Below are positions 50,625 through 59,260 of a stretch of 64,000 bases of DNA, piece after piece; the first letter of the stretch is position 1, and every line of letters begins with the position of its first letter. The notes beneath the pieces were generated by a model, which was not told the origin of the DNA, did not search any database, and saw only the letters and a list, made by a program, of their open reading frames with translations. Source of the stretch: Alligator mississippiensis (Eukaryota; Chordata; Crocodylia; Alligatoridae); NCBI RefSeq assembly GCF_030867095.1, contig NC_081824.1, forward strand, positions 86,967,882-87,031,881, read 5' to 3'. Position numbers and translations under genes: made by a program.

Positions 50625-51127
50625 CAGCGTTGCCAAGTGTATGGTAATTATATCTGTACGATAACTTCCACCCTTGTATGACAGGTCAGTCACCTTGCTG
50701 GGGTCACCTGACCCCCAGTTATGTTTCCTGTTTGGTGCAGGGGGCTGGGTCCAATTATCTTCAGAGGTCTCTTCTGGCCTTACAAGCTAGGTACGATGAA
50801 TAACAGTAAAAGTGCTCAAAATGTATGGTAATTTTTGAGGCAGCTCACTCATGCAGCACTCTCTGAGAGCCTTAACTGACTTTTGGGTTTGCTGTCAGCA
50901 CTTTCTTATGACTGCTTGCCTCAAAATGAAGAAATGCTTCAACCTGGATGAGCCCAGTTCTCACTGACTTACTGGCGAGTGACAGGGAGCAAGACAAAGT
51001 AATAAGAAAAAGACTTATTCGCACACTCATTTGCCGGTTGTTTCAGTCAGTCTATAATTTTTTCAGCAAGTACGATCATGCTGGGCTTCCCACATGAGAA
51101 TCTCACATATAAGACCTGGCAACGCTG
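50625..51127. mobile_element. hAT-like element next to the ASCC3 promoter
   Basis: The left CAGCGTTGCCAAGT and the reversed right CAGCGTTGCCAGGT are 14-bp termini with one mismatch. This end phrase is typical of a hAT group. The flanking 8-mers TCTCCAAC and CCTCGTGC agree at only four positions, so the duplication has decayed or the boundaries are off by a few bases. It lies about 400 bp into intron 1, at the edge of the CpG island. Confidence 0.55.
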
Positions 51128-51289
51128 CCTCGTGCAGCAGCAGAAGTGGGAGCTGTAGGACAGAGTCGAGCCAGGGCTCTCTGGAGAGGCCTGGCCCCAT
51201 TTCCATGGGTGCTGCACCCCGGCCCGCAGGCGGGTGGATCAGCAGAGGGAAATTTGGCAGCAAGACAGCACTGGCCATTAATACCCTCC

Positions 51290-51850
51290 CAAATCCCCAA
51301 GCCCCGCGCGGCAGGTTCAGGGCTCGGCCACGTCCCCTGTGCAGCCTGGGGCCAGGCCAGGCCCGTCCGCTCAGCAGCTGCACGGGCCGCGGCCCAGAGA
51401 GAGGCATGGCTGCCGTTGGCCGTTAACCGCCCCCGCGGCTGGCACCCTCCCTTCCTCCCCCACACAACAGCCTCAGCCTCAACGCCACCACCTCCCGACC
51501 CCCGCCCAGAAGAGCCGGCCATTCACCTGCCTTCCGGCCGCCGCGAACAGCCCGGCGCGGCGCGACAGTTGCCGTAAAGCGCGGAAGCGCGGGGGGAGGT
51601 GGGGCACAGGGAACGCGTGGGTCCGTGTGGCGCTGCCCGCGCCGCTCTTGCCCCGCCCCCTCCGAGACCGCGGGGCGGCGTGTCTCGGACGCGTCCTGGT
51701 GTCAGAGCAGCTGGGAGCTCCTGGGCGCTGGACCCTCACTGTGAGCCCTGACACAATTCACGAGAGAACGCCCAGAGCCTACGTCTCTGTGCCGCCCCAC
51801 GGCGGGGACCCTGCTCCCCACAGCCCCTACCACCTCAAGCGGTGTCCCCC
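51290..51850. promoter_or_regulatory. CpG-island promoter of ASCC3
   Basis: This is a dense run of CG dinucleotides in otherwise AT-rich DNA, and the only such island placed to start ASCC3. It contains an Sp1-type GC box (CCCCGCCCC, 51651-51659) and ETS-type GGAAG cores in GCGGAAGC (51581) and, on the minus strand, in CCGGAAGG (near 51531-51538). No TATA box is apparent, as is usual for housekeeping promoters. The island could fire in both directions. Reading frames through it are open on both strands, but that follows from GC richness and is not evidence of coding. Confidence 0.75.
51527..51600 (-). other. ASCC3: ASCC3 untranslated exon 1 (5' UTR)
   Basis: On the minus strand a donor CAG|GTGAAT falls at 51527/51526, just inside the CpG island. 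The start-codon exon at 27489 has an acceptor and no promoter-like sequence of its own, so an upstream untranslated exon is required, and this is the best-placed donor. The upstream limit is a guess near the ETS-like site at 51581-51590, because the start site cannot be read from sequence alone. Transcript data would settle it. Confidence 0.5.
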
Positions 51851-51857
51851 GCCCTAG

Positions 51858-52320
51858 TTGCTTGATTTAGGAGTTGTTATAACTCAAGGGGGAAAGAGAG
51901 GTTGTTTTCTCCTGATGTTTCCTCACCTCGGTGGTTCTCAGTCCTTTTTTTTTTTTTTGGATTCCGGTCACCCATCAAGAAAATGCCAGCTCTGAGCTTT
52001 CGTTTACTTTTTTGAGCCCAGAAAAATAGGAGAGCAGCTCTTCTGTTGCAAAGAACTTGGGAAAGCCAGGGTCCGAATGGCTTGGGTGTGGCGCAGGCCT
52101 TGGGGGTTTTCCTCTGCGGCAACCTGCGTGATCTCTCAGGTGTGTATTAACAACCTTTATATAGAAGCTGGGTGCTGTGGTCCCTCTCTTTTAACCTGTG
52201 GCAGGTTGTGGGGGGTTACACCTTGTGTCGGGGTTGATCAGAGTTTTACAAAGAGTACAGATTACAAGTTTGTCTGGCAGGGTATAGATAGGGGATGATC
52301 CTGCTCTCCACCTCTTACAG
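51858..52320. other. Region between the CpG island and the candidate plus-strand exon
   Basis: It contains a poly-T run at 51946-51958. An ATG-started frame at 52077 ends in a possible donor CAG|GTGTGT near 52139. I could not show that it belongs to a real exon. Confidence 0.35.
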
Positions 52321-52508
52321 GCTCTGTCCAGGCTGATGTTGGCCCTTGTCCCGTTCATACTGTGTGCGCTATCCTCTCCACCCAGAAATACCACATCACC
52401 CTCAGGGAGTGCAGGGTGATGAGCCGCCCCCCGGCCTCGAGCCAGCCCTGCAACAGGGCCCTGGAGCCCAGGCAAGCCTGGGAGAAGGGTGCCCGGATCA
52501 CCAGCTAG
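52321..52508 (+). CDS. Possible terminal coding exon of an unidentified plus-strand gene
   Basis: A strong acceptor (pyrimidine-rich tract ending TTACAG at 52315-52320) opens a 61-codon frame that runs to TAG at 52506-52508. The peptide begins SVQADVGPCPVHTVCA, passes through QKYHITLRECRVMSRPP and ends WEKGARITS. A second good acceptor (CCACCCAG, ending 52385) would start the exon at KYHITL. AATAAA follows at 52784-52789, giving a plausible 3' UTR of about 280 nt. The composition is protein-like rather than GC-skewed repeat. I do not recognise the family, and I could not find a convincing upstream exon with a matching phase. It could be a lineage-specific or decayed gene divergent from ASCC3, or a chance open frame. 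Confidence 0.35.
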
Positions 52509-52783
52509 GGGAAGCTGCTGGGACCTGGTGCTGCCAAGGGAGAGGCTGGGGTGGGTGAGGCAAGTGCAGGGGCCATAGGGACTGCAGCATCCCTTTTCCT
52601 CTTGCTCCCCCTTGGGACCAGTGAGCTAGAAATTGCCCTGCCTGTGGGGAAATGACAAGAAGGGAATGTTTTAGAAGTTCCTTGACCAACGAACAAGGCC
52701 TGGAGCTGGACTCCTGGTTTTGCCCTTCCTGCTACCTTTTTTCCCAGTGACCTGAGGCCAATTGGGCTCTGTGAGGAAATGGG

Positions 52784-52789
52784 AATAAA
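52784..52789 (+). promoter_or_regulatory. Polyadenylation signal AATAAA downstream of the candidate exon
   Basis: A canonical AATAAA lies about 280 nt after the stop codon of the candidate plus-strand exon, followed by a mildly GT-containing stretch. It supports but does not prove a plus-strand transcript ending near 52.81 kb. Confidence 0.3.
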
Positions 52790-53223
52790 AATGCCCTGTA
52801 GGTGCCATGTACTGGGCAAGCTCCAGTATCATCAGTGCCCTCCTGGATCAGCCCCATGGGCCACAGAACCCAGGGACCCATCCCCACAGTGGGTGGTAGG
52901 AGCTACTTTGGAGAGAGAGTCTATGAACAGGAGTTTCTGGAGTGACCCATCTCCATTATATACTCCCTGGCATGCATCAGTGCTGGTTTGGGCTGGCAAA
53001 ACACAGCCATGTCTGCTCTGTTGGAAGCTCTCCAGAGCCCTGCCCTCCATGACTGCCCAGTCCCTTTTGCCCCAAGTTCTACTCTCTGCCTCTGCCACCT
53101 CCCACAGCAGCAAGTTCCCAGTGTTAACACCATACCAGATAAAAAAGCACTTCTTCTGGTTTATCCTCAGAGGGCCCCTGGGTCTTGTGGTCTGAGACTA
53201 AGGGAATGACTGTTTCCCTCTTA

Positions 53224-53923
53224 CTGTATTTTCATGCATATAGCCCGCACACAGATATAACCCACACCCATGCATAACCCGCGGAAAATTGCAGTTTTGC
53301 AAAATTTTCCGTGCATACCGTGCACCCTTGTATTCCCCGCCCCCCCCCCCCCCCCGGTGAGGAGGAGACACAGCCCCCCAGCCTGACCCGCACCGCTGCC
53401 CCGCACCCCAGCCCCCATGGCAGCGGCGGCACAGCCCAGCCCACCCACGCTGCCGCCCCCCACCCCGGCCCCGACATGCCCCAGCAGGTAGCGGCCGCGG
53501 CGGCAATGCCGGCCCCGGCCTGACCCCAGCGGTGGTGGCGGTGCAGCCCAGCCTGCCCCGGCCCCCGCAGCAGTGGCAGCGCAGCCCGGCCTGCCCTGGC
53601 CCTCGCAGCAGTGGTGGCGCAGCCTGGGCCCAGCAGGCCCTACTGCAGCCCCCCAGCCTGCCCGCGCTGCCGCCCCCAGCCCCAACATGCCCTGGCAGGT
53701 GACGGCGGCGATGCCCCCACCAGCTCCCTGTGGCGGCGGCAGCGCAGCCCGGCCCGCCCGGGCCCAGCGGGCCCCGCTGCAGCCTCCCAGCCCACCCACC
53801 CGCGCCGCCAGCCCCCTTTCAAAAACTAGTCCATGCATACCCCGCACCCTTGTATAGCCCGCACCCATCCGTTTTTTTTGTAAAATCGTGTATAACCCAT
53901 GGGATATATGCGCAAAAATACAG
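53224..53923. mobile_element. Tc1/mariner-like non-autonomous element with GC-rich interior
   Basis: The left CTGTATTTTCATGCATATAG and the reversed right CTGTATTTTTGCGCATATAT are flanked by TA on each side (53222-53223 and 53924-53925). The subterminal phrases TATAACCCACACCCATGCAT and CACCCTTGTATAGCCCGCAC are shared between the arms. The 480-bp interior is extremely GC-rich and made of imperfect tandem GCAGCCCGGCC-type units. A longer block (GCTGCCGCCCCCA..CAACATGCC) is repeated about 240 bp apart. The alanine/proline-rich frames in it are artefacts. Confidence 0.8.
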
Positions 53924-53929
53924 TACTAT

Positions 53930-54691
53930 TGTTATTTAAATTGCCAATTGCTCAATTCAAGAGCGAGCCCTTATAAAGGGGGATAAGGCAAAATGCCGCG
54001 TTAATTGATTACATGAAGCAGATACATAAGCTTGGACACACCAGTCATACAAACAGACATACAGACAAAACCACTCCAGTAAGATGTTATAGTTACCAGC
54101 AGAAGTTACTCAATGTTAGCACTGGATGGCCAGTCCAGGCTCACTAAGGGTAATGAGCCAGGGTAAACAGATACACCTGTGCTCCAAGAGGTTGCAGAGA
54201 GTGGATTCCCATCTTGGCTTGTCTGCATCTAACTTTTATAGGGATTTGAAGTCTTTGTTCAGCATTGGGGTTTTTCCACGCTCAGTTTTTAATTAGAGGT
54301 TGTTTCTTCTGGTTATCTCAACTTGAGGTCATTCCAGTAAAGTTGTTATCTCCAAGTTGGTGTATCTGCCTTGAAGCATTGTGTAGTTCAAATGGCAGGA
54401 TATGCAAAATTCCTTCTTCTCGCTCTCTTCTTTGCACTTGATTACAGACGAGTTCTTCAGCAATCCATTAATTAGCTTAATTAGTTTACTGTCTGGTAAC
54501 TTATACATTGGTGCCTTGTTGCTTACACAGTCAGTTAAATCTTCTTCTGTTTTCATAATAATAGTTATCATTCTTTCACCGTTCACCATCTCACACAGAC
54601 ACTCACATACACAGGGCCTAAGAAGTTCATTTACTCATGTCAAGCAGGGAACAAGCACAAAATGGAGTTTTAGTTGTTCATAAAATGTTCA
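53930..54691 (-). mobile_element. Probable solo LTR (fossil), minus orientation
   Basis: The block starts TGTTATTTAAATTGCC on the plus strand. Read on the minus strand it begins TGAACATTTTATGAAC and runs into AACTCCATTTTGTGC, an opening often seen in retroviral LTRs. A TATA-like CTATAAAAG lies mid-way on the minus strand (about 54234-54242). No internal retroviral region or target duplication was found, so the call rests on layout only. It abuts the TA site of the preceding Tc1/mariner-like element. Confidence 0.35.
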
Positions 54692-55640
54692 TAAAAGACA
54701 AAGAAAAATAAAGCTAATAAAATCTTAGAGGTTGATCATTTCAATACTATTATCATTTAAACATAATAACTAATGCAAAAATTCATACTACACTATAACC
54801 TGCAGGATTTCACAGACTATTTTTCCCACCCCAAGTCAACTTCATTCCACCCCAAAGAGCCCCAACCTAGTGAGGTGTTATTGGGCCAACAGATTCTATA
54901 TTCTGCAGATCATTCAGGTTGCCTGTTCCTGTCCCCATCTTGGCTCTGTCCCTTGCTCTCCCTTTGCTCCAGTGGCAGCAGCTCCAGCATCCGGAACTCA
55001 ATGACAGAAACTGCCTGCCCTTTATTGCAGCCCTTGATGCCAGGTTTGTTCCATACCCTGCCATTCCCTGAGGCTGGGTGGGAGCAGTAGGCAGTGGGGC
55101 TGGAGATGGGAAGGGCTGCTCAATGGCCAGCATTGACTTTTCCACTTCACACATGGTGTTAGTCACACACCAGATCATGACTAGAACCCTCCCTGGTTCC
55201 TGGATGCTGGGTAGATTGCAGAGCTCTATTCTGGCATCTCCATGTCCTTCTGTTGTGGAGCAATGCACGTGGTAGAGGTCTCTGAGCCAGGCAGACCAGC
55301 TCCATCCTTCTGGCTTACTTTATTCCCATTGGTGGCAGCTCCAGCCCAGACTCCCTCTACGCAGCGGGCGACAAGGCTGCACCCCTGGTATGTCCTGCAC
55401 AGCCTTGCCTGTGGGGTTTCCTGTTCTAGCAGCTTTCCCAGAGAGGCAGTGACAGGGTGTAACAGCAGTGGGAGCTGCACCCCTACTGTGGGACCCATGT
55501 CCGTTCACTGAAGCAAGGAATTGCCTGGGTTGCCTATTCCTTCCCACAGTGCTTGTGAGTGACAGCCTGGTTTCCATTGCTGCCACATTTGCTCTGAGAG
55601 AATATCTGGGGAGCAGTTTGCAGCTGGCTTGTTGGTGGAG
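54692..55640. other. Intergenic, GC-rich from 54850, unclassified
   Basis: No exon or element ends were recognised. Phrases such as GGTGGCAGCTCCAGCCCAGA and CAGTGGCAGCAGCTCCAGCA recur, suggesting repeat origin. Confidence 0.35.
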
Positions 55641-56589
55641 GGCAGGAGTTCTCAAACCCCAGCCTGTGGGCCAGGTCTTATCTCCAGAGATGTGTCACCC
55701 CCTACTCCCACCACTCCCATGCTGCCAAATTTCCAGACTCATGGGGAGCCCCATGGGCCAGACAGCATGGCCTTGTGCTGCACAGTGGCATGGGACTGTG
55801 TAGGAGCTGTGCAGGGCACGAAGGCCCTATGCTGGCATGCAGGGGCCCACTCTCGTAGTACCAGGCTGCATGAGGGCAGCATAGTAGGCCTGTGCGAATA
55901 GGGAAGTATTTGATTTGGATTCGGCCAATTTGGAGGACAGTGATTCAATTTGGAGATTCAGATCACTGTCCCAAATTGATTCAGCTGAATCAGCTTCGGA
56001 AGATTCAGCACCGATTTGGAGAGATTCAGAGATTCGGCCACAGACTATAATGGCGAATCACTGAAATACCTATAACTTTGTCATTTTTTGGCTGATTTGG
56101 ATAAAAATTGCAGGGATAGTAGCCCTTTCTGAGGCCTGCCAAGTTTCAAGGAGATAGATGCAGGGGTTTCTGGGAAACTGCACCTCAAGCTGCTGACAAG
56201 CAAAACTTATGACATGTATGACACTGTGTGTATGTTAAGGCACACCCTCACTGGCGCTGGGACCTCTACATGACACGGTAGTGTGCCCCAATGAGGCCTC
56301 CTCCTCCTCCCCTTACAGCCTCAGCTCTGTCCACCACTTTAAATAACAACAGGTAAGCAGTGCACTGCAGCACAGTAGCACTAGCATCTCAGGCAGCCAA
56401 ACTGTCACAGAGCCTTTCTTTCCTTTCCTGTAGGAGCTGCTTCTCCCTTCTCCAGCAGCTGCCAGAGAACTCTCCTTGCCAGCCCCAGCCCTGGGGCTTA
56501 GATGTGCCCAGGGCCCTGTGTCCTTCCAGTCAGCTGACCGGGAACAAGTGCTAGGGGTGTTGGCCTAAGGACATGGCACTGGCAGACAA

Positions 56590-57060
56590 GGTTATTTGGG
56601 TCAATCTGGTATCTTTTAGTAGACCAACTGAATAGTTAGATAAATATATCTTAGCAAGCTTTCAGGTTGAAAAACCCTTCATCAGGCTGAGGAAGCACCT
56701 GCAGTTGTTGGGTGTGTGTGCTGTTCCTGGGTGGAAGGAATAGTAAAGAAGCCAGAGGATGGCATGCAAAGCAGGCAAAAAAGCCAGTCAGTGAATGTGG
56801 AAATGGAGGCATCAGGGGGTGAGAGAGACAGGCTGGGGTAGGAGGGAAGGGAGATGTAGTAGGCAAAAGTGGAGAGGTACCTGGGGAGTCAGATGTCCGG
56901 CAGGTTGTAGTGTGTCATAAATCCAATGTCTATATTGAGTCGATGGGCTTTTGTACCTAGGAGGCTGATGAAGTAAATTCATAGGCCCAACTGTGAAAAG
57001 TGGTTTGTAAATTCCCTTTCAGGATGAGGCCTGTCAAAGATATGACGGGTCTGGGCTTTC
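56590..57060. repeat. Sauropsid retroelement-like repeat fragment
   Basis: CTTTTAGTAGACCAACTGAA, GCAAGCTTTCAGGTTGAAAA and CCTTCATCAGGCTGAGGAAG follow the order of a repeat family common in turtles and crocodilians. Its far end (AAATCCAATGTCTATATTGA) matches the tail of a Penelope-like reading frame as I remember it. A second, shorter copy lies near 32830-32930. The element is broken, and the family name is uncertain. Confidence 0.4.
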
Positions 57061-57378
57061 CCCAGCCAGGACTGTGTGCTCATGCATGTGGTGGCTGGAG
57101 GTTATAGCACCTCCTACCCACCTTTCACCAGGGAGATCCTTGGTCCTGGCATTTTCTAGGGCTGCTGCACCACTAGCAGTCCCACCTGGCCTCCCGACCC
57201 TGGCAAAGTGCAGTTTTAGTTGTCATGCCCAGGACCTGTGGCTCCTCCTTCCCCATAGCCCCATCCCATCCCTCCAAGTTCGTCCTAGCATGGAAGCTCA
57301 GCAAGGGCATGTTCTTCCCCTGCTGGCTGGTGATGCAGTGAATGCCATCTCCAGCTCAGACAGTGGGGCATTAACTAG

Positions 57379-57717
57379 TTAAAAAACATAAAACAGAAAT
57401 AGGTGCAGATGGAGTGAGGCACTCATTCTGTCTGCAGGTGGAGCTTGGGGAACCCCAGTAGCAGGAAGTTCACTTTGAGGAACACCAGCTGCTCTACCAA
57501 ACCAGGATCTAAGCAGGTGCGGTGGGGTGTCACAAAATTCCCAGCAATACTGAACAGCCTCTTGCTCAGAACACTGGTCTGTGGACAGGACAAGTGTTCC
57601 TGGGCAACTATGGCCAGATCCTGCCACATCTGGCAGGGGTTGCCCAATAGGCCAAGGGGTCACAGTCCAATGGCTCCACATTCTCAGCGAGATAGGTAGC
57701 CACCAAAGCCTCAGCAC
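57379..57717 (-). pseudogene. hAT transposase C-terminal (dimerisation) part
   Basis: Minus-strand frames contain AEALVATYLAENVEPLDCDP, then LSCPQTSVLSKRLFSIAGNF and PHRTCLDPGLVEQLVFLKVN. Together these form the conserved hAT C-terminal dimerisation region (family pattern: L..PA.S..SER.FS.AG......R..L.P..V..L..L..N). The pieces lie in two overlapping frames (57608-57817 and 57379-57717), so a frameshift lies between them. This is the 3' end of the same transposase gene whose start is at 58742. Roughly the central catalytic RNase-H-like region is absent between them. Confidence 0.8.
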
Positions 57718-57803
57718 TACCTGCCCAAGGCTGGAGTCTGGGGTGTCTAGACCCCAACATTGAAGCCATGCCCTTGGTCCACATGGGCAGCGGCTGGCTA
57801 GTG

Positions 57804-58742
57804 CTAGTGATCCCCACCCTGGCTGCTCCAGATGTCAGAGGTGAGGTGCAAGGCTACCTGTGGCCCTGTCTTGTGCAGTTCCTCCCTCAAGTACTCCCTG
57901 CATATCTCATACAGGGAGGGCATCACCGTCCTGCTAAAGGTGGTGCATGCAGGCACTTGGTAAGTGAGTGCCATGAGCTGCCTGAACCCTGGCCGCTCAA
58001 TTAAGGAGAAGGGCTGGCTATCCAGAGCAAGCATGTCTCCAATGCTCTGGGTGATCTTGCTCACCCTTTCAACGCTCCCCACTTTGTCTGCAACTTTCCC
58101 CCACCACTCCAGGGTGCCCTGCTTCTCCTTTGGGGGGATGGGGGCTTTGGAGTGAGTGGAGGACTTCCCTTTGGGCACGCTCCCACCGGTGCCAGGCTGA
58201 GGAGGAAGAAGGTCAAGGGGATGCTGCCTCCTGAGATGCAGCAGCATCACCGTGGTGGTGAAGTGTTTCACCTCCTTGCCCAGGCTGATCTGCCTTTGGC
58301 AACACTGGCAGATAACATACTTGGGATCATCTGCCACCTCAAAATGATTCCCCACTACACTACTCCCCCATTTCTGGGTTGAGGGTGAGGATCCTGCCTT
58401 ATCTCCCTCCTCACCAGGCAAAGGCACAACAACAGGAGGAGCTGACTCACTTGAGCCACTTGCCTCCACAACTTCCTCTGAGGTGCCTTCCTGACAAGGA
58501 GACCTAGGTCTAGGGGAACTTTGAGGGGTGTGGAGCACAAACTCAGATTTCCACTCAGTCCCCAGAATTTCTTTAGCTGGGGCACTCAGGTCCCCTGGTT
58601 CCAGATCCAGCTCCTCCTCTGGGAGTGGGAGGATCACGCTAGGAGATGAAATTGGGGTGGAGGAGACTGTCATTCTGCTGCTGGTGCCTATTTCTGGTGT
58701 TAGGGGAGGTGGTGCAGGTTGAGGAACAGGTACAGCTCCCAT
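57804..58742 (-). pseudogene. hAT transposase N-terminal part with BED zinc finger
   Basis: An open frame of 312 codons from ATG at 58742. Residues 1-120 are a low-complexity Ser/Pro/Glu-rich leader. Residues ~125-180 form a BED-type zinc finger (SVVGNHFEVADDP, CQCCQRQI, then LHLRRQHP with the C-x2-C..H-x4-H ligands). Residues ~205-300 match the conserved hAT region IGDMLALDSQPFSLIERPGF followed by HLTSDIWSSQ. The frame stops soon after this at GDH, where intact relatives continue into the catalytic core. An internal deletion has joined it to the C-terminal part about 90 bp away. It is a domesticable DNA-binding fragment, but nothing shows host use. Confidence 0.82.
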
Positions 58743-58929
58743 CTCCTTGCTTCCACTGGCAGCAGAAGATGCATGGCTGCCAGGAAAGAGGATGCATCTA
58801 TGTTTGGAGCGGGGAGACAGGGAAACTTGCAGCTCTAGTTCTCCCCCTACCCACTAGCCCCTCTCCTGCCAGAAGACCTGGCACCTGCCTTTCCAGCACA
58901 CTTCATATTAATCTTTCCTGTGCTGGGAA

Positions 58930-59260
58930 ATGAGTCTGTGTGTGTAACTAACTAATAATATATCTCTTCTTCTTCTTTGATGTATAATTGTGTCTACTTT
59001 CTTCTGTGTTGTGTTTACTGTTGTATGTATAACTAAAATAATATCTCTTCCTCTTCTTCCATGAATGTCTGACTTCTGTGTTGTGTTTAATAATCTGAAT
59101 CTCTATCTGACTACTTCTTCTGTGGTGTCTTTAGTTTGTATGTAACTATAACTAATAATAACTATATATAATCTCCTCTTCTTATATGACTGTCTGATTT
59201 CTTCTGTGTTGTGTTCTGTTTAATAATATCTGACTTCTTCTATGATGTATGTGTGTGAGT
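58930..59260. repeat. Degenerate tandem repeat of CTTCTGTGTTGTG units
   Basis: Four or five imperfect units of 60-90 bp, each with TTCTTCTGTGTTGTGTTTA then TAACTAATAATA and TCTCTTCTTCTT. It lies in the 5' region of the hAT transposase gene, between the start codon and the right terminus. Confidence 0.6.

Larger units (their letters stand above)
1..51600 (-). other. ASCC3: ASCC3 gene span (5' part, continues past position 1)
   Basis: This is the extent of the 5' portion of ASCC3 on the minus strand, from the CpG-island promoter down to the window's left edge. Three coding exons (listed separately) match the N-terminus of vertebrate ASCC3 as I remember it, and they splice in frame. The product is a large nuclear and cytosolic 3'-5' Ski2-like helicase. 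It works with ASCC1, ASCC2 and TRIP4 in alkylation-damage repair and in splitting collided ribosomes. Only residues 1-275 are encoded here; both helicase cassettes lie outside. Intron 1 is about 24 kb (27490-51526), the next about 4 kb (23313-27338), and the next about 20 kb (3346-23161). The exact transcription start is inferred, not seen. Confidence 0.9.

Noticed and set aside
51339-51857. 172-codon plus-strand frame across the CpG island, with a protein-like tail
   Set aside because: Open frames occur on both strands here because stop codons are rare in CG-rich DNA. No donor joins it in phase to the candidate exon at 52321.
52077-52139. ATG-started segment ending CAG|GTGTGT as first exon of the plus-strand gene
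   Set aside because: It is phase-compatible only with the inner acceptor at 52385. The donor is weak and the peptide is unconvincing, so it is left unassigned.
53221-53868. 215-codon Gly/Ala-rich minus-strand frame
   Set aside because: It is an artefact of the GC-rich tandem interior of the Tc1/mariner-like element.
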